A DNA stretch of 62,638 nt from a virus. Below the pieces are notes generated by a model. That model searched no databases. It was not told the DNA's origin and saw only the letters and a list, made by a program, of their open reading frames with translations. This document shows positions 36,204 through 45,422 of this stretch, one piece after another. Made by a program: the position numbers and the translations under genes. The DNA lies in IMG/VR virus record IMGVR_UViG_3300046792_000108, positions 1-62,638 of that record. The stretch is one strand, 5' to 3'. How positions within the stretch are numbered: the stretch's first letter is position 1; every line of letters starts with the position of its first letter.

Positions 36204-37098
36204 TCACTCCACAGATTTGGAGTTCTTGAATGCTTTTTTGCTTAATGAGCAACGAAAGCGGGTCACTCTCCGCGCTAAGCATCGTAAGATCGACACTTAT
36301 TACCCTGACGAGGGACCGCTTCGCCGAGAACTCTACCCCAGACACCTGGAGTTTTTTGCCGCAGGAGGAAAACATCAGCCTAGTCCTGCCTGCCCTCCAG
36401 GTTGTGATGGGAAGCCACACACAGAAAGATGCTTCCTCGCCGCTAACCGTGTGGGAAAAACGGAAGGTGTGGGCGCCTACGAGATGGCACTTCACTTGAC
36501 CGGTGATTATCCAGCCTGGTGGCCTGGCCGTCGATTCAGCCATGCTACTCGATGCTGGGCTGCCGGTGATACTTCCAAGACTGTTCACCTGGAAATCCTG
36601 CAACCGAAACTCCTAGGGATGCCTGGTCAGTTTGGTACTGGTATGATTCCTGGAGATAAGATTAAGGACTTGACCAGGAAAGTTGGAATGCCAGATGCCA
36701 TCGAGACCATTTATGTGTATCACGCTGCTGTGACAAGAGACTCATCCTTCCCCGGAAGCAAAAAAGCTCATGAGGTTTCGATTCTCACATTAAAATCGTA
36801 TGAGCAGGGCAGAGAATCGTTTCAGGGAACTGAGAAAGATGTAATTTGGCTTGATGAAGAGTGTGACAGGGAGATTTACACTGAATGTCTGCTCCGCCTC
36901 TTGGCTGTAATACCTGGCAAAGCCAACGGACTTATGATCTTGACCTTTACACCGCTTGAGGGAATGACCGACATTGTGAGGGATTTCCTCGGCATGAACG
37001 AATCTACCACCCCAGGAGCTGTTGGAAGCCCTGAGATGGAGAATTTTGGAACCCCGAAAGGAGAATTGACTCATGGACGTATTAAAACCGTTTCGTAA
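36196..37098 (+). CDS. terL: Terminase large subunit, ATPase half (gene split), 300 aa
   Basis: DNA-packaging motor. Walker A-like CFLAANRVGKTEGVGAYE (about 80-97), Walker B VIWLDEECDREIY, coupling motif LMILTFTPLEGMTDIVRDFL. The normal chain would continue into the nuclease, but this frame ends soon after with a non-conserved tail. The nuclease half is at 38126-38851, after two inserted genes. TTG 36196 (MASHSTDLEF) has GGAGGG eight bases upstream; TTG 36190 is possible. Confidence 0.85.
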   Translation: MASHSTDLEFLNAFLLNEQRKRVTLRAKHRKIDTYYPDEGPLRRELYPRHLEFFAAGGKHQPSPACPPGCDGKPHTERCFLAANRVGKTEGVGAYEMALHLTGDYPAWWPGRRFSHATRCWAAGDTSKTVHLEILQPKLLGMPGQFGTGMIPGDKIKDLTRKVGMPDAIETIYVYHAAVTRDSSFPGSKKAHEVSILTLKSYEQGRESFQGTEKDVIWLDEECDREIYTECLLRLLAVIPGKANGLMILTFTPLEGMTDIVRDFLGMNESTTPGAVGSPEMENFGTPKGELTHGRIKTVS

Positions 37099-37669
37099 CT
37101 TCTTCTCTCAACCTAAAGAAACCGATATCACCCGCAGGAATTTCCTGCTTGGAGCTAGTGCTGTCACAGGATTGGTTGTGGCAAGCCGAGTTTTTCCGTT
37201 CCGCACTTACAGCTTTGCACCTCAACTCCATTCCCTGAGTGTACCTGGTTCACTGTTTAAAGTCGGTGACAGATTCTCGACTCCTACTGGAGTGATTTAT
37301 GAGGTGACTGGGATAGGAGAGTCAGATCACACAGTGGATGCTCTCAGGTATTCTGTTCCTCTTACCGTGATCAACGAGTATGACTTCCGAAATCAGTCTA
37401 AGTTGATTAGTCGAGTTGATGAACTTTACGGGTTTGGTTATGTTGACCCGAAAGCTGACTGGACTGAGCCTTCTACAATACGTCAAAGGTTGATGATGGA
37501 TTCAAGACTAAAGAACTTCAAAGCATCCCTACACGATATTCATCTTAGAGGAATAAATGTCAACCGGGATATTCACGGGGAAAGGAAGTTTGAACTTGAA
37601 AGGAACGGTTCAGTTAACAAGATCATTACGAGATTTTATCAAGGAGAGGAGCATAATGAGCCCAGTTAA
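37073..37669 (+). CDS. Tat-signal-like protein inserted within terL, 198 aa
   Basis: The N terminus has a twin-arginine motif TRRNFLLGASAVTGLVVASR (residues 19-38): T-R-R-x-F-L plus a hydrophobic stretch. The rest is a soluble domain (LFKVGDRFSTPTGVIYEVTG, RVDELYGFGYVDPKADW). AAAGGAG precedes ATG 37073, and the 5' end overlaps the terL ATPase frame by 26 bp. A Tat signal in a packaging operon is surprising; it might also serve as a membrane anchor. No family recognised. Confidence 0.65.
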   Translation: MDVLKPFRNFFSQPKETDITRRNFLLGASAVTGLVVASRVFPFRTYSFAPQLHSLSVPGSLFKVGDRFSTPTGVIYEVTGIGESDHTVDALRYSVPLTVINEYDFRNQSKLISRVDELYGFGYVDPKADWTEPSTIRQRLMMDSRLKNFKASLHDIHLRGINVNRDIHGERKFELERNGSVNKIITRFYQGEEHNEPS

Positions 37670-38126
37670 AGATATTCATCTGATGTCCGACGAAGAGATT
37701 GTCAAACTCGTCGGTGAAGCCCATAACCACGTCAAGCAAGTTCACAACATCGACAAAGATCATGCGGAGTTTGACAAGTTCCTGGCAATGCATCCTTATT
37801 ACGCAGATGCCGTCGCCGAGTATAAGAGGCGGAATCTCGGTGAAACTCTTAAGAAAGGTGATGTTATCAGCATCCCGAGTATCAATCTCGTCAACCCGAA
37901 AAGTTCATCCTCAGTTGAGATCCCACAGAAGTCAGAAGAAGCACAGAATCCGATTCCTGAGGGATCTGGTCAAGAGGTTCCTCTGATTCCTCCCGAAGGA
38001 AAACTTCCGTCAGAGGAAGTCCCAGCCCACAAGCTGGAAGAAGCTATCAAGAAGGAAGAACCAAACATCACCGACGAGCAGTTGAAAGAAGAAGTCAAGC
38101 TCCGTAAGGAAGAAACCAAGAGCTAA
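37656..38126 (+). CDS. Pro/Glu/Lys-rich protein inserted within terL, 156 aa
   Basis: MSPVKDIHLMSDEEIVKLVG, then HNIDKDHAEFDKFLAMHPYY, then a low-complexity Pro/Glu/Lys tail. AGGAGAGGAG precedes ATG 37656; it overlaps the Tat-like gene, and its TAA overlaps the ATG of the nuclease half. It probably entered together with the Tat-like gene. Function unknown. Confidence 0.65.
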   Translation: MSPVKDIHLMSDEEIVKLVGEAHNHVKQVHNIDKDHAEFDKFLAMHPYYADAVAEYKRRNLGETLKKGDVISIPSINLVNPKSSSSVEIPQKSEEAQNPIPEGSGQEVPLIPPEGKLPSEEVPAHKLEEAIKKEEPNITDEQLKEEVKLRKEETKS

Positions 38127-38851
38127 TGTCCAGGTTTGTCATCACCGCAACGTGGGACGATGTACCTCATCTCAGCGAGGAAGCGAAGTCTCAACTCCTC
38201 GCTGGGATTCCTCCTTATCAGAGGGACGCCAGGACGAAAGGAATTCCTCAGTTAGGTTCTGGAGCTATCTATCCTGTCCCTGAGCAAGATATCTTGGTGA
38301 ACGATTTTCCAATCCCGACCTGGTACCCTCAAGGTTATGGGATGGATGTTGGGTGGAACCGGACTGCTGCACTTTGGGGTGCATTAGACCGAGAAAAAGA
38401 CATTCTATACCTGACATCAGAACATTATCGTGGTCAGGCAGAACCTATTGTCCACGCTACAGCAATCCGAGCTCGTGGCTCGTGGATACCCGGAGTGATT
38501 GATCCCGCAGCTCGTCAGAGGGGACAGAAAGATGGCATTCGGCTGATGCAGACTTACATTGAACTTGGGCTGGATTTGTCAAAGGCTGTAAATGCTGTAG
38601 AATCAGGAATTTATCTTGTGTGGCAGCGGTTGAGCACTGGTAGGCTCAAGGTGTTCCGCAGCATGAGTAACTGGCTGTTGGAATACCGAGTCTACCAGAG
38701 GGACACGGATGGAAAGATCGTGAAAGAGAATGATCACTTGATGGATGCTATGAGGTATCTGGTAGTATCCGGTATTCATCGAATGATCACACAACCTTTT
38801 GAAGAAAGCCATGAAAGCAAACCTCCTCGCATCGTAAGTGCTTGGGGGTAA
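38126..38851 (+). CDS. terL: Terminase large subunit, nuclease half (gene split), 241 aa
   Basis: MSRFVITATWDDVPHLSEEA, then KSQLLAGIPPYQRDARTKGI and PQLGSGAIYPVPE form the usual TerL linker into the RNase H-fold nuclease: MDVGWNRTAALWGALD (first catalytic Asp), HATAIRARGSWIPGVIDPAA, KENDHLMDAMRYLV (last Asp pair). All expected nuclease motifs are present, so the two halves probably assemble in trans. Confidence 0.85.
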   Translation: MSRFVITATWDDVPHLSEEAKSQLLAGIPPYQRDARTKGIPQLGSGAIYPVPEQDILVNDFPIPTWYPQGYGMDVGWNRTAALWGALDREKDILYLTSEHYRGQAEPIVHATAIRARGSWIPGVIDPAARQRGQKDGIRLMQTYIELGLDLSKAVNAVESGIYLVWQRLSTGRLKVFRSMSNWLLEYRVYQRDTDGKIVKENDHLMDAMRYLVVSGIHRMITQPFEESHESKPPRIVSAWG

Positions 38852-38860
38852 GGAGACTAA

Positions 38861-39154
38861 ATGAACTTTTTGAAAAAACTACACCCAGTATTTCAATTCA
38901 TCATCATTGGAGTACTGTTGATTCTGTTCTTCTACACCTGCATCCACTTCCGGGTAGGTCCTCTCCCGGCATTTATACTGTTCATCGTCCTGTTGCCACT
39001 AGGAGCTTCAATCACAACTCATGTGGAAAACCAGCTCCAGTACAACCTGGAGGACACAGAGATGGACTTGCTTCGAAACATTGAGGCTCGAGTCGTCGGA
39101 GACGAGAAGAAGGTATTGCAGAAAGTTAAGTCAATACTGGGGAAGAAAGCATGA
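38861..39154 (+). CDS. Two-pass membrane protein, 97 aa
   Basis: Membrane helices FQFIIIGVLLILFFYTCIHF and LPAFILFIVLLPLGASI, then an acidic, helical tail. AAGGAG precedes ATG 38861. A second holin-like candidate in the late operon, or a membrane partner of the exported proteins next to it. Confidence 0.6.
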   Translation: MNFLKKLHPVFQFIIIGVLLILFFYTCIHFRVGPLPAFILFIVLLPLGASITTHVENQLQYNLEDTEMDLLRNIEARVVGDEKKVLQKVKSILGKKA

Positions 39155-39963
39155 AAAAGCTTTTATTCTTTTTTCTCTTGTATTTGCCTGCCTTCGGACA
39201 GATTACGAACTACGTGACAGGAAATTTGGGGGCCGCCGGATCAACCTGTTCTACAACTTCTCCTTTCAACTGTGTAGTTCTTCAACTCCCCCCTGGTACA
39301 CAGAGTGTTGGGATCAATATCTCAGGTACTTGGGTAGCAACTGTTCAGTTTGAAGGGACGACAAATAATGGTAACACTTGGGTAGCTGTAACTTCGTTTC
39401 CTGTCCCAAACGGGTTGGCTGTAACATCTTCTACGACTAATGGGACCTGGGTCTCTTCGACTGCCGGATTCACGCATGTGAGGGTGAGAAACTCAGCATT
39501 TACCAGCGGGACTGTTGTAGTTGAACTTTCTGCCTCATTCGCTACAAATCTGGGAGAAGCTTTAGATTCTAGTGGGAGAGTAATCACTACCTCTACTGCC
39601 GGAGTCCCTCTTAGCTATACCGCTCAACAAGGAGCTACTCTTCTGAATGCAGCACCTACAGTTAGTGGAGCTAATGCTGCGGCAGTAGTAACCTTAACTG
39701 GGGCTGCGGGGTTTAGAGTGTGTGTTAGATTTATCGCAGTGAAGGCAACCGGGGCTGCGGCTACTAGCACCCTGACTGTTTCAGATGGAGCAACCGTTGT
39801 ATTAGACCTAGGAACCATCTCTGCAACGCTTGCTGGACCTTCAATCAATTTCTTCAATGCCGTTCTTCTGTGTGGTTCTCCGGGGAACAACGTTGTGGTT
39901 AATATCGGAGCCGGTGGAGTTGGAGCTATTACAACCACCAGTGTGATTGCGGATAGACAATGA
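39151..39963 (+). CDS. Secreted beta-rich protein with Sec signal, 270 aa
   Basis: Signal peptide MKKLLFFFLLYLPAFGQ with likely cleavage after AFG. The mature part is Ser/Thr/Gly/Ala-rich beta structure with two halves (VQFEGTTNNGNTWVAVTSFP; CVRFIAVKATGAAATSTLTV) and four cysteines. It overlaps the membrane gene (ATGA). It lies among head genes yet is built for export: a virion decoration added outside the cytoplasm, or a secreted phage factor. Confidence 0.7.
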   Translation: MKKLLFFFLLYLPAFGQITNYVTGNLGAAGSTCSTTSPFNCVVLQLPPGTQSVGINISGTWVATVQFEGTTNNGNTWVAVTSFPVPNGLAVTSSTTNGTWVSSTAGFTHVRVRNSAFTSGTVVVELSASFATNLGEALDSSGRVITTSTAGVPLSYTAQQGATLLNAAPTVSGANAAAVVTLTGAAGFRVCVRFIAVKATGAAATSTLTVSDGATVVLDLGTISATLAGPSINFFNAVLLCGSPGNNVVVNIGAGGVGAITTTSVIADRQ

Positions 39964-40121
39964 AAAATCATCCAGGTTTCAAATCAGTCCAGGCCTCTAT
40001 TGAAAAACGTGGAGGTTACAGTAAGGAAGCAGCTGGAGCTATCCTCGCTTCGGCAACCCGAAAGACCTCTGCAAAAGCCAAGAAAGCTAACCCTCGCCTA
40101 AAACGCGTGAAAGGGAAATGA
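39960..40121 (+). CDS. Small basic virion-region protein, 53 aa
   Basis: MKNHPGFKSVQASIEKRGGY, then SKEAAGAILASATRKTSAKA and a Lys/Arg-rich end. This HPGFKxVQASI...AGAILASxTR pattern recurs in phage head regions. ATG 39960 overlaps the preceding stop. Probably DNA- or head-associated. Confidence 0.7.
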   Translation: MKNHPGFKSVQASIEKRGGYSKEAAGAILASATRKTSAKAKKANPRLKRVKGK

Positions 40122-40420
40122 TGGGCTCAGTAAAAAGCTCTGCTTACAGTCATAGGGTAGGGAGAAAGAATATCCCGGCTCCAAAGCTAAGATCAATCGA
40201 GATTTCCCCTGGTGCAGATGGTGGACATTCAGTTCAACACCACATGGACTTTGGGGACGGTCCTTACTTAGGACAGCCGAAACCTTTTGTATTTGGTTCA
40301 ACAGAGGGTCCAGCTCTAGCTACTCATCTCTCAAAACACCTCGGAATCAAAGGGATCAAGCCGAGAAACACTGCCCAAAAGAATGTGGCAGAAGCCGAAG
40401 AGGAAGCTGAAGGTGAATAA
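40118..40420 (+). CDS. Small virion-region protein, 100 aa
   Basis: VKSSAYSHRVGRKNIPAPKL, GGHSVQHHMDFGDGPYLGQP, then a KHLGIKGIKPRNTAQKNVAE end. It contains the HxMxFGDGPYLGQP-type element seen near phage portal genes. Function unknown. Confidence 0.65.
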   Translation: MMGSVKSSAYSHRVGRKNIPAPKLRSIEISPGADGGHSVQHHMDFGDGPYLGQPKPFVFGSTEGPALATHLSKHLGIKGIKPRNTAQKNVAEAEEEAEGE

Positions 40421-40620
40421 TGCCAGAATTCCTCGAGAAAAAACTTGCTAGTTCTGCTCGTAAGAAAGGGTTAAAGGGGCGAAAGGCAAAACAATACATT
40501 TATGGGGCAATGAACAACCTTGGGGCAATGCACGGTAACCAGGAAACTGCTAGAGGTGTCGAGATGGATCGCCTCCATTCAGGTTTCAAAAGCGTGAGGA
40601 GAGCTACTCGTGGAAAATGA
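40420..40620 (+). CDS. Small basic protein, 66 aa
   Basis: MPEFLEKKLASSARKKGLKG, RKAKQYIYGAMNNLGAMHGN, then a basic end. Typical of small basic proteins encoded just before portals. Function unknown. Confidence 0.65.
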   Translation: MPEFLEKKLASSARKKGLKGRKAKQYIYGAMNNLGAMHGNQETARGVEMDRLHSGFKSVRRATRGK

Positions 40621-40855
40621 CAAACAGATTTCTCGGCAGATAGCTAAGGATTTTGTTGGAATCCTGGCAAAGAATAGACCTGGGTTGAGTAAAGAAGCTA
40701 TGCTTGGTGCGTTAGTCAAAGACGATGCTCATCTTCGGGAGTTTCTGCTGACTATCCCCTCAGGAAAACGACGAGAAGTCTACCTGGCTCTAAGGCTCCA
40801 TCTTAACTTTACCCCAAAACCGTTTCTTCTCCTTATGAAGGTGATAAATGGCTGA
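40610..40855 (+). CDS. Small helical protein, 81 aa, GTG start
   Basis: MENDKQISRQIAKDFVGILA, KNRPGLSKEAMLGALVKDDA, GKRREVYLALRLHLNFTPKP. Overlaps both neighbours by 8-11 bp. Function unknown. Confidence 0.6.
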   Translation: MENDKQISRQIAKDFVGILAKNRPGLSKEAMLGALVKDDAHLREFLLTIPSGKRREVYLALRLHLNFTPKPFLLLMKVING

Positions 40856-42953
40856 AGATCGCACAGACGAGACCAAAGAACTACTCGAAAAATACGACAC
40901 GTATCTCGAAGAATGGAGGCCAATACGGGATGCCGGGAACAAGGACATGAAGTCTGTGGCAGGAGACCCGTGGGACCCAGCAGAACGCCAGAATCGTGAG
41001 ACCAATGATCGTGTGTGTATCACTGCTGATGAACTCAATCAATATATTAACCAGCTCAATAACAATGTGAGACAGAACAAACGTGGCCCCAAAGTCACTC
41101 CACTGGGCAATGGTGCCAATGACAAGTCTGCTGAGTGGATTACCGGCATGATTCGTGGCATAGAATTTGAGAGTCGAGCTGATCAGGCCTATATCTGTGC
41201 CTTTGAGAATGCTTCCTCTCGTAGTTACGGGTTTTGGGTCATCCGGAAGAGGTATGTCAATGAGAGGAGCTTTAATCAGAAACTAGTCATTGACCGAATC
41301 CCAAATCCCAACTCGGTGCTAATGGATCCGTTCATTAAGAAGATCGACGGTTCTGACCAGAAGGGGTGTTTCGTCGTCGATCGGATGCCCAAAACTGAGT
41401 TCAAGAGGAGATGGAAGAAAGCCAGGACGGTTGACTTCAATAATGAGCATCAAACCTACGCCCCTAAGTGGTTGGATGATAAGACTATCCAGGTAGGAGA
41501 ACATTGGTACATCGAAGAAGACCCAGATACCCTGATCGAGTTTGTTACTCCACAAGCGATCCAGACTATGCTCAAGTCTGAGATTAAAGAGAAGAAATAC
41601 ATTCTCCAGGATAGCGGAGTTATGCTTCCAGACGGTAAAGTCTATCCCATAACCCATGAACGAGACGTTATGGTACCATCGGTGAAACAACAGTTCACCA
41701 ACGGGATCGAGATTCTTGAGGAGAATGATTGGGAGGGGAAATTCATTCCCGTAATCCCGGTGTTTGGGAAAGAGATCTATGTGGATAAGGGAGCAGGCGA
41801 CGTTCGCATGTTGGAGTCATTGGTCCGTCGAGCCTTAGATCCCTTCATGCTCTACTGTTACTACCGTACTTGTGAGGCAGAGGTTGTGGGACAGACCCCA
41901 AAGACTCCTTTTGTAGGAGCTGTTGGTCAATTCAAGAGTGATAAGGCCTCGTGGGAGAATCTCCATAAGGTTCCTCGTTCTTTTGTTCAGTATGATGTTG
42001 TGACAGACCAGAACGGGACCCCACTTCCTCCACCCTCTCGTCCACAGTATGAGCCCGCAATTCAGGCTTTAGAGCTAGGTGCTGAGGCAATGAAACGCCA
42101 AATCCAGAGCTCAATAGGTATGTATAATACCTCTGTGGGAAGGGCAGATACGAAAGCAAGCTCTGGAGTGGCCATTTCGAAGTTAGATCAGCAAAGTGAT
42201 CAAGGGACTTTCCACTTCATTCAGAATTTTGATTTCTCGCTTCAACACAGCTATCGTTGTATGGTGGATTTATTCGATGATATCTATGATACTCCTCGTC
42301 AAGTTGCTATGGTGGACAAAGAAGGGAAATTTGGATTCTTCCACCTAACGATGGGTCCGAATGGGGAGATCATCGAACACAACGGAGAACATGATGTTAC
42401 CGTTGTGACAGGACCAAGCTTCGATTCCCAACGAGATGAGGTGGATGATTTCATAACTAATCTTGCTAAGATTCCTCAGATGTTTGGTCTGGTCGCTGAT
42501 CTTCTGGTCAAGGCTAAGAATATGGGTCCTCTTGGGGATCAGATTGCGGATAGATTAACTCCTCCACAGTTTAAACAACCCGCCCCGATGCCACCTGAAG
42601 CTCAACAAGCTCTTCAAGGGATGCAACAGAAGCTCATGGCTATCAATGCACACTCTCAACAGGTCGAGAAAAGACTTGCCCAGCTTGTGCAGGAGAAACA
42701 GGCTAAGATCATTGATAATCAATTCAAACAGGCAATGCAAACTATGGATCAACAGACCCAGCTTGCCATTGCCTGGATCAAGGCCAAAGTCGATGTGGGG
42801 ACTCAACTCGGAGAGCAAGAGTGGAAAGAACTTGAGCTGATACACAACTCAGCTCTTGAGGCTGCGAAACTCGCAGCTCAACATGCCCATGAGTTTAGTA
42901 TGGCACAGTTTGAGGCTGAGAACCAGCCTGAGCCAGCAACACCGGTTCAATAG
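40848..42953 (+). CDS. Portal protein, P22-like, 701 aa
   Basis: It forms the dodecameric ring through which DNA enters and leaves the head. P22-type features: RPIRDAGNKDMKSVAGDPWD, NRVCITADELNQYINQLNNN-like start (DRVCITADELNQYINQLNNN), FENASSRSYGFWVIRKRYVN, NPNSVLMDPFIKKIDGSDQK, EHWYIEEDPDTLIEFV and a long C-terminal helix (barrel) rich in Gln. Length matches P22 gp1 (725 aa). It sets the podovirus identity of the particle. Confidence 0.88.
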   Translation: MAEDRTDETKELLEKYDTYLEEWRPIRDAGNKDMKSVAGDPWDPAERQNRETNDRVCITADELNQYINQLNNNVRQNKRGPKVTPLGNGANDKSAEWITGMIRGIEFESRADQAYICAFENASSRSYGFWVIRKRYVNERSFNQKLVIDRIPNPNSVLMDPFIKKIDGSDQKGCFVVDRMPKTEFKRRWKKARTVDFNNEHQTYAPKWLDDKTIQVGEHWYIEEDPDTLIEFVTPQAIQTMLKSEIKEKKYILQDSGVMLPDGKVYPITHERDVMVPSVKQQFTNGIEILEENDWEGKFIPVIPVFGKEIYVDKGAGDVRMLESLVRRALDPFMLYCYYRTCEAEVVGQTPKTPFVGAVGQFKSDKASWENLHKVPRSFVQYDVVTDQNGTPLPPPSRPQYEPAIQALELGAEAMKRQIQSSIGMYNTSVGRADTKASSGVAISKLDQQSDQGTFHFIQNFDFSLQHSYRCMVDLFDDIYDTPRQVAMVDKEGKFGFFHLTMGPNGEIIEHNGEHDVTVVTGPSFDSQRDEVDDFITNLAKIPQMFGLVADLLVKAKNMGPLGDQIADRLTPPQFKQPAPMPPEAQQALQGMQQKLMAINAHSQQVEKRLAQLVQEKQAKIIDNQFKQAMQTMDQQTQLAIAWIKAKVDVGTQLGEQEWKELELIHNSALEAAKLAAQHAHEFSMAQFEAENQPEPATPVQ

Positions 42954-42998
42954 GTTCAAACCGCCGCCGGGGCGTTAACCGTGCGAGAAGGAGATAGT

Positions 42999-44111
42999 AT
43001 GCCAGTTAAAGAAGACGTAAAAGAGGAAGTCCAGCAGGAAGAATCTACTGAGAAAGAACTAACTCAGGAAGAGTCTACGTCAACTGCGGAATCGAACACG
43101 GAAGCGCTTTCCAACTTAACTCCAGACCAATATAAGGAATGGAGGGCGAGCGGGAAGTTACCGGAAACCACAGAAACCAAGAAGGTTGTAAAGAAAGAAC
43201 CTATCAAGGAAACTGTGGATGATGAGGAAGAGGAGGAGGAAACTCCGAAACCTTCCAAAAAGATGTCACGGTCTGAGGCTCGTAGGAATGAGTTGAATGA
43301 GGAGATTCGGAATCTTGCCACGAAACGTCAACAGGAAGAGCAAGCCCTGAATGACATCCTGGAGAAGAAAAAGAAAGCTGCTGAGCCTCCTGAGGAGAAG
43401 AAGGAAGAACCAAAAACTATTAGCCTTAAAGACCTGGTGGCAAAGGTCAAAGCAAGAGCTGACAAAGGAGAGTTTGCCTCATACGAGGAAGTCGTTGCGG
43501 CAACCGCCGAAACACTGATCGAAGAAAGAGGCATGATCAGCGAATCGAAACTACAGAAGATGCTATCAGATGCGATGGATAAGTTCAAAACCGACTGGGT
43601 GAAAGAACAGAAAGACGCCCAGGAAAAGACTACGGTTGAAACTCAGAGGAAAGCTCAGGAAACTGAGTGGGTGAATAAGGTAAATGAAGCTGAGAAGAAA
43701 CATTCTGACTACAAGGAAGTTTGTTTCTCCAAGGACAGTCCAGCTGCTCGAATCAAATCGGGTAGTCCTCTGGACAGGGCCATTCTTAAACACAAATCTG
43801 GGGCTGAACTGCTTTATCACGTCTGTAGCATCGAAGGAGAAGTAGAGCGTATCAATGCCTTGGACCCCGATCTCGATCAGCCGGCTGAGATCAAAGCCAT
43901 CATCGCTAAGTTTTCTGAGGAGCCTGAGAAAGAGACTCCTACTCCACCTACTACGAGGGCCAAAAAGCCTCCGACAGAAGCATCCGGTCGTTCATCTGCG
44001 ACTGCTGATGCCTCAGAGGCAGCTCTCAAGAACAAAGACGTTGGAGCTTATATGTTAGCTGAGAACGCCAAAGAGCAAGCTAGGCGTAAAGCTGCATTAG
44101 GACTCAAATAG
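42999..44111 (+). CDS. Scaffolding protein, 370 aa
   Basis: Highly charged, helical and Glu/Lys-rich, between portal and coat, as expected for a capsid scaffold. SNLTPDQYKEWRASGKLPET is followed by acidic and coiled-coil stretches, and a basic, Ala-rich C terminus (ENAKEQARRKAALGLK) that could contact coat protein. ATG 42999 is chosen because AGAAGGAG lies just upstream. Confidence 0.75.
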   Translation: MPVKEDVKEEVQQEESTEKELTQEESTSTAESNTEALSNLTPDQYKEWRASGKLPETTETKKVVKKEPIKETVDDEEEEEETPKPSKKMSRSEARRNELNEEIRNLATKRQQEEQALNDILEKKKKAAEPPEEKKEEPKTISLKDLVAKVKARADKGEFASYEEVVAATAETLIEERGMISESKLQKMLSDAMDKFKTDWVKEQKDAQEKTTVETQRKAQETEWVNKVNEAEKKHSDYKEVCFSKDSPAARIKSGSPLDRAILKHKSGAELLYHVCSIEGEVERINALDPDLDQPAEIKAIIAKFSEEPEKETPTPPTTRAKKPPTEASGRSSATADASEAALKNKDVGAYMLAENAKEQARRKAALGLK

Positions 44112-44127
44112 TCTTGAGGACTAAGTA

Positions 44128-45414
44128 ATGTTGATCTTCAAGTTGCTTGTTCTCCCTTGGCTCGTTGGAGCTTTAGGGAGATTTGTCAACCTATTCGATC
44201 TGACTGACTGGATCAGCATGGAGAGCCTCCGGGTTCTCATGAATGAGACCAAGTGCGCTACGTACTTCAACACGACTTACAACAAGGAGTTCAAACAAGC
44301 CTTCCCTGTTGGCAGTACCGTGCGCGTTCCGCTCCCACAGCGCTTCCTGGTTACCGACGGGCTCGGTTATCAGCCTCAACCAATTAACCGCATTCATACC
44401 ACTGTGAACGCTGATCAGTTCATCGGAGTTCACTTCGAGTGGGATGCTGCGGAAAAGGCTCTCAAGATGGGTCGTGATAAGGACTACATCAAGAGAGAAT
44501 TCATTGACCCCATCATGAAGCAGCTGGCGAACGAGCTTGACAGTCGCTGCGCACTGTGGGCTTATCAGAATACCAACAATGTGACCGGGGTCCTCGGGAC
44601 CAACCCCACAACTGTCACGCCTTTCGCCCAAGCTCGTCAGCGACTGAAAGAATTAGCTGCAACCGGTAAGGAAATGTGCATGCTCATTCCTCCAGCTGTG
44701 AATACGAACATGGCGACCAACCTAAACACTCTGTTCAATCCTCAGACGGATATCTCCAAACTGTTCAAAGACGGACAGCTTGGCCGGTTGCAAGGGTTTG
44801 ACTGGTATGAGGAAGTCAACCTCTGGTCGCATGTTGCCGGGACCTGGGCTGGTGCAGTAACAGTTAACGGAGCCAATCAGGTTGGTTCTTCGATCATCAT
44901 CACGGCAACTGCCGGCGACACCTTCAAGAAGGGAGATGTCATTTCCTTCGCCAATGTCAACGCGGTCAACCCGGTCTCACGCCGCATCATCGGTTCTGGA
45001 GTCAAGCATTTTGTGGTGACTCAGGATCTGACTGCGGCTGGTGGTGGAGTTGATGTCCTTCAGATCTCACCTCCAATCTTTGGACCTGGTTCTCAGTATC
45101 AGAACGTTGATGCTCTTCCGGCTAATGGCGCAGCACTGACATTGTGGCCAGGGACTGCAGCACCTAACGGCAAGCAAGGATTCCAGTCCCTCGGCATGAC
45201 TGAGAACGCCTTTGCCCTGGTTGGACTCGAGATGGAACTCCCGGAAGCTGTGGAAGTCTCGTCTCGCGCCCGTGATCCGCAGACGGGAATTGCCATCAGC
45301 TTCATCCGGCAGTGGGATTCTCTCCTCTACCGCATGACCAACCGGTTCGATATGCTCTTCGGATTCGGAAACCTATACCCTGACAACTGCGCTGTTCGCG
45401 TGGCCTGCGCATAA
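44128..45414 (+). CDS. Major coat protein, P22-like, 428 aa
   Basis: Length (P22 gp5 is 430), position after the scaffold and a central insertion-domain-like stretch (GDTFKKGDVISFANVNAVNP) match P22-type HK97-fold coats. Other landmarks: VGSTVRVPLPQRFLVTDGLG, YIKREFIDPIMKQLANELDS, QLGRLQGFDWYEEVNLWSH. The start MLIFKLLVLPWLVGALGRFV is unusually hydrophobic for a coat protein, so the N terminus deserves care. Strong GAGG upstream. Confidence 0.82.
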   Translation: MLIFKLLVLPWLVGALGRFVNLFDLTDWISMESLRVLMNETKCATYFNTTYNKEFKQAFPVGSTVRVPLPQRFLVTDGLGYQPQPINRIHTTVNADQFIGVHFEWDAAEKALKMGRDKDYIKREFIDPIMKQLANELDSRCALWAYQNTNNVTGVLGTNPTTVTPFAQARQRLKELAATGKEMCMLIPPAVNTNMATNLNTLFNPQTDISKLFKDGQLGRLQGFDWYEEVNLWSHVAGTWAGAVTVNGANQVGSSIIITATAGDTFKKGDVISFANVNAVNPVSRRIIGSGVKHFVVTQDLTAAGGGVDVLQISPPIFGPGSQYQNVDALPANGAALTLWPGTAAPNGKQGFQSLGMTENAFALVGLEMELPEAVEVSSRARDPQTGIAISFIRQWDSLLYRMTNRFDMLFGFGNLYPDNCAVRVACA

Positions 45415-45422
45415 GGAGCTAC

